44,142 bases of DNA from Nitrospirales bacterium. Its GTDB lineage: Bacteria > Nitrospirota > Nitrospiria > Nitrospirales > UBA8639. The stretch spans positions 1 to 44,142 of the forward strand of contig JALDRK010000032.1 of NCBI GenBank assembly GCA_031315915.1, in the 5' to 3' direction. Position 1 is the first letter of the stretch; every line of letters starts with the position of its first letter. A model generated the notes under the pieces. That model was not told the origin of the DNA, searched no databases, and saw nothing but the letters and a program-made list of their open reading frames with translations. A program made the translations under genes and the position numbers. Below, piece by piece: positions 1 to 7,311 of the stretch.

Positions 1-2061
1 CGTCAACCAAGGCCACGCCACTTTCCCCGTGGACGGCTCAAACCAAATGGCCCGCCGTTCTCCTGCCTTATACCCTTGCCATTCCGGTTTATACTTGGGA
101 TTTTTCCCCAAGGTCGGCTCTTTTTCACTCAACGCCTTGTTACCGTCCCACACCCAATCAATGACCGTAGCGTCATAGGCCATCAACTGACCTAATTCAT
201 CATCTTTATGCCCGGGCTTCCCTGGGTTGGTTAACTGCATACTGACCCAATCTTTCAACGTCACCACAGCCGGCTCCGACTGCCAATTCGTTTTCCCTTT
301 TTCTGTAATCGTGAACGTTTTGCCAAACCAGCTTACCGTCTTTCCGATTAATTGATCGGATGTGACCGGCGCAAGAATGCGTCCAATTCGATCCGGCAAC
401 TCACGCATGGCCGGCATCACGTCATTCTGAACGCCCGGGACTTGAAGGGTGTTGTAGACCCGCCAGTACCCCCACATGCCTGCCACGTAATGATGTGCCA
501 CATGGCAATGGAACAAGAAATCACCTGCCAACCATTGGCACAGACCGGATCCGCATTCGGTTTCCAGATCCAGCGCTTCGGCCGGACCGATCACTTCCAC
601 GTCTACCCGGTCGGACTTCGTCCGGACCACCGGATATTTCACCGGTCCGTTCTGCCCCGTATTCCACACGGGCATTTGCGTGGCCCGAGGGCTTCGTTGC
701 CATCGAATGGACCCGCCATGCGGATGATGGGAATGGAAAACTTCCGATCCGCCGTGCACAATCCGGAATTTGGCCGGATCGCCCAAATAGCTTCGGGGAA
801 TCGTGGGTGCCGCATCGCCAAAGGTGTAAGAACTATAGGCCATGGACTCGTCTTCGAATCCAAAATATTCATGCTGCACATGCATGTTATTGATGCCGAA
901 GGGCTCGCTTCGATAGTTCAAGGCACGAGCCCCGGGTCGATAGGCATCGCTTAAGGGATCCCGTTGCGGCAGGAAATCGCCATGCTTATTCACGGGGCGA
1001 AACGCTTCGTCTCCGACTTCATGATAGATCAGGACGAATTCACGAAAATCCGGGCCGGTGCCGTTTTCAATCATCACCTGCCAGCCACTGGAGGCTTTGG
1101 TGGCCGGTCCGGTCCCCAATGGCTCCCAATATTCTGAATTCCGCGGTTCAACAACGAACACCCCGAACAGACCCATGACCGTGAGTTCGCGATCATTGCT
1201 GTAGGTGTGGAACTGACGGCCGCCCTCTTGAGTATCGGGATGGATATACCATTCCATCTCGACCTGGCCTCCTTCAGCGGCTACGGTCTGCGGATTGGTG
1301 GTAGTGGCCGGTTGCCCGGTTTGGCTCATTACCATATCCGATCCGTTGATGTGCAAACTGACTTCTTCGCCGAACTCCAACTGATTGCGTAACATAATTT
1401 TGATGCAATCCCCTTGGTTTCCACGGATAACCAAGGGTTGAATCCATTGATCTTGAATCCCGTTTCGTACCGCGCCGGGATCCTGATGCCCTTCTTTTTC
1501 ACGAGCGGCCGCATTTTGGGCCTCTTCCTCGCGAACCTTGTCAAGGTTCTCGGTCAGGACATACATATACCCCGGATAATAGTCCAGCCATTGATTTAAC
1601 GTGATTTCCACATTGATGGCCGACACATCATAGTTGCGTACCGGAGCGGTTTTGGGACAGAGACCGCCTTTCATGGACACCGGCTCGACACCCGGCGTAC
1701 TGGACAATAAGCCCGTGCCTTGACCGGCCCCATACTGATGAATCATGGACATGGCATTAAACGCGCCACTGTTCTGCCCGTTTACTTCCATGTCCTTTTG
1801 CATTTGCTGCATGAGTCGATTGTGTTGCTGCTCGACTAACGCAGCCCGTTCGGCTCGACCCTCCATGGAGTCTTCCATGATGGTCTGTCCTTTCAAACGT
1901 TCGGCCCATCCTGTGGATGGCTCGCCCATTCCTGCGGAATGCACATGTGGTGAACCAACATTCTCAGCGCCAACCGGAGGTGGGGAACCGAACAGGATCG
2001 CTCCTCCAAACAGCGCCAAGAAGGCTGAAGCAGTCAATAATGTACTGTTGCCGTGATACAT
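1..2061 (-). CDS. Multicopper oxidase, exported, 3' end cut by window edge
   Basis: The reading frame is open without a stop from the ATG at 2061 to base 1, giving 687 visible residues. The start is fixed by TAAGGAGG seven bases upstream. Residues about 1-32 look like a signal peptide, so the protein is probably periplasmic. The cupredoxin-type C-terminal copper motif HCHVAHHYVAGM (about 517-528) and an HSHHPHGG motif (about 453-460) identify the multicopper oxidase family, which couples substrate oxidation to oxygen reduction. The positions that should carry the first two His-x-His pairs read H-I-N (about 236) and H-T-Y (about 283), so the trinuclear copper site may be altered. Roughly 130 residues follow the HCH motif, longer than a plain laccase. 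The gene lies downstream of a sigma-54 activator and has its own sigma-54-like promoter. The substrate cannot be told from sequence. Confidence 0.9.
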   Translation of the reverse strand, partial: MYHGNSTLLTASAFLALFGGAILFGSPPPVGAENVGSPHVHSAGMGEPSTGWAERLKGQTIMEDSMEGRAERAALVEQQHNRLMQQMQKDMEVNGQNSGAFNAMSMIHQYGAGQGTGLLSSTPGVEPVSMKGGLCPKTAPVRNYDVSAINVEITLNQWLDYYPGYMYVLTENLDKVREEEAQNAAAREKEGHQDPGAVRNGIQDQWIQPLVIRGNQGDCIKIMLRNQLEFGEEVSLHINGSDMVMSQTGQPATTTNPQTVAAEGGQVEMEWYIHPDTQEGGRQFHTYSNDRELTVMGLFGVFVVEPRNSEYWEPLGTGPATKASSGWQVMIENGTGPDFREFVLIYHEVGDEAFRPVNKHGDFLPQRDPLSDAYRPGARALNYRSEPFGINNMHVQHEYFGFEDESMAYSSYTFGDAAPTIPRSYLGDPAKFRIVHGGSEVFHSHHPHGGSIRWQRSPRATQMPVWNTGQNGPVKYPVVRTKSDRVDVEVIGPAEALDLETECGSGLCQWLAGDFLFHCHVAHHYVAGMWGYWRVYNTLQVPGVQNDVMPAMRELPDRIGRILAPVTSDQLIGKTVSWFGKTFTITEKGKTNWQSEPAVVTLKDWVSMQLTNPGKPGHKDDELGQLMAYDATVIDWVWDGNKALSEKEPTLGKNPKYKPEWQGYKAGERRAIWFEPSTGKVAWPWLT

Positions 2062-2168
2062 TCTCCGGCCTCCTTACGTAAAATATGGGGTTAATAATAA
2101 GCCCAAACTCGCCGTATCCGTCTCCATTCTTTCTCCGCCTCCCTCACGTACCGGCCTGTTCAATTAGT

Positions 2169-2243
2169 GCCGACACCAGGCATCTCCAATAAGGAGGTCG
2201 GGCATTCCGGAGGCCGGTCCATCACACCCAACCCAGTGTCGGC
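2169..2243 (-). promoter_or_regulatory. Possible structured 5' leader of the multicopper oxidase mRNA
   Basis: The 8-bp arms GCCGACAC (2169-2176) and GTGTCGGC (2236-2243) pair perfectly across a 75-base span. They enclose at least one further hairpin, CTCC-TTATT-GGAG on the minus strand near 2183-2195. The outer stem begins a couple of bases after the transcription start expected from the sigma-54 promoter at 2256-2271, leaving about 105 bases to the ribosome binding site. No known riboswitch class is recognisable to me. Confidence 0.35.
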
Positions 2244-2255
2244 AAAGTAATAATC

Positions 2256-2271
2256 AGCAACAACAATGCCA
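2256..2271 (-). promoter_or_regulatory. Sigma-54 promoter upstream of multicopper oxidase
   Basis: The minus strand reads TGGCAT-N5-TTGCT. The GG and GC dinucleotides are separated by exactly 10 bases, matching the -24/-12 consensus TGGCAC-N5-TTGCW with one C-to-T change. Transcription would start near 2245, about 185 bases before the oxidase ATG. The next gene upstream encodes a sigma-54 activator with an intact GAFTGA loop, which makes the assignment more likely than motif similarity alone would. Confidence 0.65.
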
Positions 2272-2435
2272 ATGGATGCTACAAAGAACGACCAGAGAAC
2301 GATCGACAAGACTGGGAAGGCAGGAGAGAGGCTTTGACCGGTTACCGAACGAAAAGGATTCGTTGACAGAAATCTACAGCCTTGGACAGCACTTACATGT
2401 CATCGAAAAAGTCTTTTTTCTTTCAAAGTATTAAA

Positions 2436-2453
2436 TGCCCAAATTTTTGGACA
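2436..2453. promoter_or_regulatory. Palindromic candidate upstream activator site
   Basis: The plus strand reads TGCCCAA-ATTT-TTGGACA, a 7-4-7 inverted repeat with one mismatch. Its centre is about 200 bases upstream of the predicted sigma-54 transcription start, a usual distance for NtrC-type activator sites. An extra half-site TTGGACA lies at 2382-2388. A perfect version of the same palindrome with the same CC flank occurs at 24447-24464. Confidence 0.45.
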
Positions 2454-2499
2454 CCGTTATGAGTGAATTGAGGAAGTTTGGGGCAAAAAAATGGCAAGA

Positions 2500-3405
2500 T
2501 TAGGAAATCTGGTAGGAGCGAAGTTTATTATACAGACTGGACCGGCTGATTTTCAGAATCCTGGCTGCCCGGGTTTTATCGCCTTTTACTTCCCGAAGCG
2601 CTTCCACAATTCTCTGGCGTTCGGCTTCCTGCCGGGCCGTTTGCCCAATGACCTTTAAATGTCTGTTGGCAGACTCCAGACTCTGATTCTCCCGAGCACA
2701 TACATCATGGACCTGAATGGTTTGTCCGGAACACGTCACCACCAGACGTTCGATCAGATTTTCCAGCTCACGGACATTCCCTTGCCAGGGTTGTCGGACC
2801 AACGCCTGATAGGTTTCTTCACCGATGTTCGGGGAAGTCCGACCATGTCTCAAGGCGGACTTTGCCAGGAAATGACTCGCCAAAACGGGAATATCCTCCT
2901 TTCGGTCTCGTAAGGGTGGAACCGTTAACGGCAACACAGCCAAGCGGTAATACAGATCCGCACGGAATAACCTCGAGGCCACCAGTTCTTCGAGAGGCCT
3001 GTTCCCGGCGGAAATCACCCGAACATTGACCTTGATCGAACGGTTGCTTCCCACCGGCCGGATTTCCCCCTCCTGCAGGACTCGCAATAGTCTGGCCTGA
3101 AACGCCGGGCTGGTATCGGCAATCTCATCCAAAAAGATCGTCCCGCCTTCGGCCTCTTCAAAGAGTCCCTTCCGGTCGGCCACCGCGCCCGTAAAGGCCC
3201 CACGTACATGACCAAACAGTTCACTTTCCAGCAAAGTGTCAGGCAACGCACTGCACTCCACCACCACAAACGGCCGTGACCGGCGACGACTCAAGCCATG
3301 GATGGTCTTCGCCACCAACTCTTTTCCCGTCCCGCTTTCTCCTTGAATGAGTACGGTCGCTTCACTGGCGGCAACCAACTTGATCATTTCCACTAATTGT
3401 TGCAT
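2500..3405 (-). CDS. Sigma-54-dependent transcriptional activator, AAA+ and Fis-HTH part (frameshifted from PAS part)
   Basis: This 301-residue frame holds an almost complete AAA+ sigma-54 interaction domain: Walker A GESGTGKE (about 23-30), the sigma-54 contact loop GAFTGA, Walker B GGTIFLDEI, and the sensor region ending WQGNVRELENLIERL. A C-terminal Fis-type helix-turn-helix (GDKTRAARILKISRSSLYNKL) should bind DNA upstream of sigma-54 promoters. The frame stays open upstream of the ATG to about 3475 and encodes the missing AAA+ N-terminus (GLPPETPLIGESQAM), so the listed ATG is not the natural start. The N-terminal sensor lies in another frame at 3423-3926. One extra G in the run at 3445-3447 would join them. 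The next gene downstream is the multicopper oxidase, its likely target. Confidence 0.9.
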   Translation of the reverse strand: MQQLVEMIKLVAASEATVLIQGESGTGKELVAKTIHGLSRRRSRPFVVVECSALPDTLLESELFGHVRGAFTGAVADRKGLFEEAEGGTIFLDEIADTSPAFQARLLRVLQEGEIRPVGSNRSIKVNVRVISAGNRPLEELVASRLFRADLYYRLAVLPLTVPPLRDRKEDIPVLASHFLAKSALRHGRTSPNIGEETYQALVRQPWQGNVRELENLIERLVVTCSGQTIQVHDVCARENQSLESANRHLKVIGQTARQEAERQRIVEALREVKGDKTRAARILKISRSSLYNKLRSYQIS

Positions 3406-3422
3406 CGCCTGACTTTCCCCGA

Positions 3423-3926
3423 TCAGAGGCGTTTCCGGCGGTAGCCCATCCGAGGCACGTTCCTCAATTGAATTCGGAAGGAGTCAGACAGACCATGAGT
3501 GGGAATCACCTGACTTTGACGGCCACGTGCTCCCATCATAATGGCAAATTGCACCGAACCGTTTTCATGTCCAAACGGTAACGCCCGAGGCAATGGGCAA
3601 GAAGGATTTAATCCAAGACGAGCCCCATCGACGACCTCTAGCGCCATTCCTCCTGAACCCTGCTCAGAGAACAGCATTTTACCCGGGCACGAGGCACAAG
3701 GAATGCCTTCCGGATCACCGGATGACGGATCTGCTTTCACAATCGTCATGAGCGGACAAGCTTTTCGAAAGTGTTCCGCAGAAGGATTGGCATACACTAT
3801 CTCCATCTGCGGATTAAAAATGACAATCGGTTCGTCCAGACAATGAGCCAAGAGCTTAAGACCGTCCAGGCGGGCCTGCAGCGAAGAATCCGAACAGGGG
3901 GGAAGGACATCAAACGATCCGGCCAT
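3423..3926 (-). CDS. PAS-type sensor part of the split sigma-54 activator
   Basis: The 167-residue frame has a PAS-like core, with DEPIVIFNPQMEIVYANPSAE at about 31-51 typical of a PAS domain start. It contains a CxxC (PCASCPGK, about 76-83) and other cysteines that could sense redox state or metal; that role is inferred. The last residues (VPRMGYRRKRL) are out of frame: shifting by one base at the GGG run 3445-3447 gives RMGLPPETPLIGES and continues into the AAA+ domain at 2500-3405. The intact protein would be a roughly 490-residue PAS-AAA+-Fis activator. It starts 28 bases after the receiver gene ends, so the two are probably co-transcribed. Confidence 0.75.
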   Translation of the reverse strand: MAGSFDVLPPCSDSSLQARLDGLKLLAHCLDEPIVIFNPQMEIVYANPSAEHFRKACPLMTIVKADPSSGDPEGIPCASCPGKMLFSEQGSGGMALEVVDGARLGLNPSCPLPRALPFGHENGSVQFAIMMGARGRQSQVIPTHGLSDSFRIQLRNVPRMGYRRKRL

Positions 3927-3954
3927 CGTTAAACCTCCGAAGCTGTTGTTGGTA

Positions 3955-4152
3955 TTACCTTACAGGAATGTTTCTACAAGGATTGATCAAACAGAGCTGG
4001 CAAATCCACGACTTGAGACTTTGAATACGAACAGGCTTTTCAAAGTATCCCTTGAGTCCACAGGACTCCGCCTTGGCTTTCGAATGCGCATCGCCATAGG
4101 CCGTCATGAGCACTAATCGGACAGTCGGGGACAGCTTTCGAATATCTTCCAC
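3955..4152 (-). CDS. Response-regulator receiver, C-terminal fragment (frameshifted)
   Basis: This frame supplies the second half of a CheY-like receiver: the switch threonine in VLMTAYG, the conserved lysine in YFEKPVR, and a short tail rich in Cys and Leu. Its first in-frame ATG is internal to the domain, so it is not a stand-alone gene. It completes the receiver that begins in another frame at 4439. A single extra G in the GGGG run at 4163-4166 would restore LRMPGGGFSYVEDIRKL. Confidence 0.7.
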   Translation of the reverse strand: MEDIRKLSPTVRLVLMTAYGDAHSKAKAESCGLKGYFEKPVRIQSLKSWICQLCLINPCRNIPVR

Positions 4153-4439
4153 ATACGAAAATCCCCGCCAGGCATTCGCAAATCGGTCACGATCAATGAA
4201 GGAGCCGTTGTTTTCAACAAGTTCAATACCTCATGGCCATTGCCTAGTTGAGTCACCGCACACCCGCGTTCTTCAAGCGCCTCGGCCAGTAAAGTCCGCA
4301 TGGCCTCGTCATCGTCAACCACCCAAATCGTACACAACTCACGGGCACTCAAGACCTGTTCCTGACAATTTCGCACACCGACACCCCCTCCCTCTGATAA
4401 CACACAAGAAGGAGTCTTATCGATTGTCATGACTGGCAT
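4113..4439 (-). CDS. Response-regulator receiver, N-terminal fragment (frameshifted)
   Basis: The frame encodes the first half of a receiver domain: the acidic triad in WVVDDDEAM and the phospho-accepting Asp in LIVTDLRMP. After LRMPGGD it leaves the family pattern and stops, and the rest of the domain continues in the frame of 3955-4152. Together they would form a receiver-only protein of about 140-160 residues. The first ATG (4439) has no ribosome binding site. A GTG at 4376 follows a G-rich GGGAGGGGG stretch and may be the true start. The gene precedes the PAS/sigma-54 regulator, so a role in the same signalling path is plausible but unproven. Confidence 0.75.
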   Translation of the reverse strand: MPVMTIDKTPSCVLSEGGGVGVRNCQEQVLSARELCTIWVVDDDEAMRTLLAEALEERGCAVTQLGNGHEVLNLLKTTAPSLIVTDLRMPGGDFRMWKIFESCPRLSD

Positions 4440-4716
4440 AAGAAATTATTGAGCAAATTCTAGACCCTGAACATTGGGTTGATTTCTCGTTTTCTTTTAA
4501 TGAGTTACAAAAAACAATCCATACCAAAAAAAATCCTCTTGAGGAATAATGCCTCACTTATATTTAGGCGGCGTATTTTCTTGTGGAACGAAGGGCCAAA
4601 GCCAATCGCGCATGTAGGAATCTGTAAACTCCAAGCCATGCCCAATTCAACTACTCGATCTTCCAACTCTCCCGTGATAGAAAGAATAATGCTGTTCTCC
4701 CACACCCCTACCAGAC

Positions 4717-5673
4717 TCAGGAAGAACGTGTCTGTTTTTCCGATTCCCTCGATCGAATGACCAGCACAGAACATGAGGCATTCCGAACCACCTTATGAGA
4801 GACACTTCCGAGTAATAATCTTCGAAGCCCGGTCAGCCCTTTTGAACCGACGACCACCAATTCAGCACGAGTGTGTCTGGCTGCTTTCAAAATTTCCTGG
4901 GCTTCGTGCCCAAACACCAACCGTTCCTCTATGCTGAAATTTGTAGAACTCAAACGTTCCCGGATTTGATCGAATAACGCCGTAGCTTCGCGTCCACGAT
5001 CTTTGAGGATTTTTTCAGTTAATTTGGCAAACTGTTCACGGCCTGATCGCTCACCGATCAATACCTGTTCTGTCTGATACATCTGCTTCCGAATCACATG
5101 CACAAGAGTGAGCTTTGAGGAATTGGGAAATGCCAAGGTCTTCAGGAAATCCACCGCCGCCCACGTATCCGGCGATCCGTCAATGGCCAACAGGATCCGC
5201 ATGGATCCTGAAGTGCGTTTTTGACGGGCCTGCAGCCGGCCGATTAACACCGAACAGGTGGCTTCGCTCAACACCCATTCACTGACGCTGCCCAACAAAA
5301 ATCCTGTCACCCTCGACAATCCCCGGGGACCCAATACCACCAAATCGATCCCGTGCTGTTCGATCGCGTTAAGAATTTCTTGACCGGGATTCCCCTCAAC
5401 CACCTCCGAGTGGACATTCACCGTTTGGCTTTGAAACATTTTTTCCAATTGGCCAAGGACTTCCCGGGCATGCGTACAGGCTTTGGCCCGGAGAGCCGAA
5501 ATGGCTGCAGGCAAATGTAACGCTCGACCGGGAACGGACGAGACAGGCCATTCCTCTGGCGTATTGACGTGCATCAAATACACGTCGGACCCTGACGGCA
5601 CCTGCATTCGCCGGAACAGATTCATGGCATGTTTGGAATGATTGGAATAATCAATCGCGAATAAGACCTTCAT
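4717..5673 (-). CDS. Tandem universal stress protein (UspA family)
   Basis: The 318-residue protein has two UspA domains (about 1-150 and 157-310), each ending in the ATP-binding pattern G-x2-G-x9-G-S: GPRGLSRVTGFLLGS and GSKGLTGLRRLLLGS. UspA proteins are cytoplasmic, bind ATP and modulate survival under energy or redox stress. The ATG overlaps the stop of the GH13 gene by four bases (ATGA), and AAGGAG lies nine bases upstream, so it is translated as the last gene of the ATPase-phosphoketolase-GH13 run. A second protein of the same build lies at 18448-19386. Confidence 0.92.
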   Translation of the reverse strand: MKVLFAIDYSNHSKHAMNLFRRMQVPSGSDVYLMHVNTPEEWPVSSVPGRALHLPAAISALRAKACTHAREVLGQLEKMFQSQTVNVHSEVVEGNPGQEILNAIEQHGIDLVVLGPRGLSRVTGFLLGSVSEWVLSEATCSVLIGRLQARQKRTSGSMRILLAIDGSPDTWAAVDFLKTLAFPNSSKLTLVHVIRKQMYQTEQVLIGERSGREQFAKLTEKILKDRGREATALFDQIRERLSSTNFSIEERLVFGHEAQEILKAARHTRAELVVVGSKGLTGLRRLLLGSVSHKVVRNASCSVLVIRSRESEKQTRSS

Positions 5674-6518
5674 CCTGGCAACTCCTTTTTTTGAGAGGCA
5701 CCCTGTCGGGCCTCACTGGATAAGTTTTCGGCCTCTTGCACCATCCAAAAGATCCGTCCTTGATGCGGGGGCACCTGAACCGGCAAACCTTGTTGACTCA
5801 ATGCACCCTGATTCCACGTCGATTCCGTATTGGTGAGAAGTTCTTTGACAGTTATAGAATCCGTGGAGGTTGGGTGAGCATGGGTGCGGACTTCATCGTC
5901 CAGCAACACCGTTCCTCCTGCCGGGAGAACACTCAAGTTCACCGCCACAACGGCTCGTTTCGCAGCAAGTTTCCACTCATAAGCCATGAGAGGATTGCCC
6001 GGTGAATCTCCTGTGGAATGAACGGTCAGCAAACGCCACAGACCAAGGTGAAACATCTCTTCATGCGTGATGGCCAGCAATCGTTCATACCACTGTTGTA
6101 CGGCCCGATCCGGTATTTCCAAGGGTGCACGGGCCAATTGCACGGGAATGCGAAAGCGCCGTCCTTCCAACTGCCCCTGATGATACAACCGCAAACCGGG
6201 AATAGTGGCCATAACCAGACTGACCACTTCATGCTTCTTCCCTCTAAAGACGGCAATGGCCCTTTCCTCATCATGATTTTCTACGAACCGCACCAAACGG
6301 CATTGATAATCCATATCGGCGTGAAGATGCAGGGTCACGTCCTGAGGTGACGCAAATCGCAGCCGTTCGTAGAGTCGCCGATCATACGTGTACTGAAACC
6401 CCAGTTGCTGAAGTTCCCATTCGCGATCCCAATAGACTTCAGCGATCCAGATAAGATCCGGGAAAGAGGCAATAGCTTCAGACCAAAATTCTTTGTCGGG
6501 AGATTCCCATTCGATCAC
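5670..6518 (-). CDS. GH13 alpha-amylase-family glycosidase, C-terminal part (frameshifted)
   Basis: This frame carries the second half of the GH13 catalytic barrel. The acid/base Glu lies in WIAEVYWD (about 22-29) and the transition-state-stabilising Asp in FVENHDEER (about 98-106). An all-beta C-terminal domain of about 100 residues follows, ending before the UspA overlap. The listed ATG is internal; the true N-terminal half is at 6478-7263 in another frame. Removing one G from the GG corresponding to 6545-6546 gives LNQVFGQTWKNQVIEW and joins the halves into a protein of about 520 residues. Substrate specificity (starch, glycogen or trehalose-type) cannot be assigned. Confidence 0.85.
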   Translation of the reverse strand: MIEWESPDKEFWSEAIASFPDLIWIAEVYWDREWELQQLGFQYTYDRRLYERLRFASPQDVTLHLHADMDYQCRLVRFVENHDEERAIAVFRGKKHEVVSLVMATIPGLRLYHQGQLEGRRFRIPVQLARAPLEIPDRAVQQWYERLLAITHEEMFHLGLWRLLTVHSTGDSPGNPLMAYEWKLAAKRAVVAVNLSVLPAGGTVLLDDEVRTHAHPTSTDSITVKELLTNTESTWNQGALSQQGLPVQVPPHQGRIFWMVQEAENLSSEARQGASQKKELPG

Positions 6519-7263
6519 TTGATTTTTCCACGTCTGCCCGAATACCTTGATTCAGCACCAACATCGCCATATCGCATCGAAAGCCATCACAGTAGTGAGC
6601 CATATGTTGGATTTCATGGAGCAGGGCTTGACGGGCATTCGGATTGAAAAAGTTCACTTGCGCGGTGTCCGTCCATGGGGAACAATGGGGATCTCGACCA
6701 TGTGCCAGATACTGGATTCCTTCCGCAGTTTCAACGGAAAAAAAATCTGAAGGTAAGTTCAGGGCTTCCCTTGAGGTTCCCTGGACATAGTACTCGGGAT
6801 GATGAAAGACCCATTCATAATCCAAGGCCGTGTGATTCGGCACAAAGTCTAGAATCAATTTCATGCTCCGATCATGGAGCTTGACCAAAACCTCTTCCAA
6901 TTCCTCCCATGATGCCAGTTCAGGATCAGGCCGATACGCCCTGATGGAATAGGGGGACCCCACCACATCGGCCGGCTGCCAATCAGGGAGAGCTTTGGCA
7001 TACTCCTTTTGCAAACCCTGATGGATACTGGCGATCTGCCGACTGCGCGGGCTGCGCTCCCAGATGCCCATCAACCAAACACAGTCAAAGCCCTTGGACT
7101 GAAAGTCATCCCATACTTGATCAGGAACATCACCAAGGCGAATGGTTCGCTTCATCTGCACGGAAAGTTCGTGCAACCATACCCAGGTGTTAATTTCAAA
7201 GAGATGCGGATGCGGGCGAAGTAAAGTCACAGAAGGTCGGACGGATATTGAGCTGAATTCCAT
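6478..7263 (-). CDS. GH13 alpha-amylase-family glycosidase, N-terminal part (frameshifted)
   Basis: The frame begins INTWVWLHEL near residue 24, the usual first strand of this amylase subgroup. It contains conserved region I (DFVPNH, about 142-147) and region II with the nucleophile (GFRCDMAMLV). After MLVLNQG the sequence loses family similarity and runs to a stop; the catalytic Glu and last Asp are in the overlapping frame 5670-6518. A single inserted base at 6545-6546 explains the break. The gene starts 48 bases after the phosphoketolase stop, with only a weak GTGGACGG upstream. Neighbouring phosphoketolase and UspA genes point to carbohydrate turnover under stress, which is inferred from context. 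Confidence 0.87.
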   Translation of the reverse strand: MEFSSISVRPSVTLLRPHPHLFEINTWVWLHELSVQMKRTIRLGDVPDQVWDDFQSKGFDCVWLMGIWERSPRSRQIASIHQGLQKEYAKALPDWQPADVVGSPYSIRAYRPDPELASWEELEEVLVKLHDRSMKLILDFVPNHTALDYEWVFHHPEYYVQGTSREALNLPSDFFSVETAEGIQYLAHGRDPHCSPWTDTAQVNFFNPNARQALLHEIQHMAHYCDGFRCDMAMLVLNQGIRADVEKSSDRMGISRQRILV

Positions 7264-7311
7264 CCGTCCACTTGGAATTTTTAAAAATTTTCCCGAGAAA
7301 CACCACCAAGA

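Larger units (their letters stand above)
2160..2309 (-). other. Doubtful small membrane-peptide frame, or coding remnant, in the MCO leader
   Basis: An open frame runs from a TGA near 2402 to the stop at 2160. Its only usable initiation codon is a TTG at 2309, with no ribosome binding site. The product would be about 49 residues with a hydrophobic segment (VLSIVLWSFFVASIGIVVA) followed by a polar, proline-rich tail. Hydrophobic periodicity and clean codons suggest real or former coding sequence. The same bases contain the sigma-54 promoter proposed at 2256-2271, so the two readings compete. I would not annotate it as a gene without homologues. Confidence 0.2.

Noticed and set aside
352..954. 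200-codon plus-strand frame
   Set aside because: Antisense to the multicopper oxidase copper-motif region, which is the real coding strand.
4526..4545. CCTC-TT-GAGG next to a poly-A run as a UspA terminator
   Set aside because: The stem is only four to five pairs with too small a loop, and it is about 175 bases past the UspA stop.
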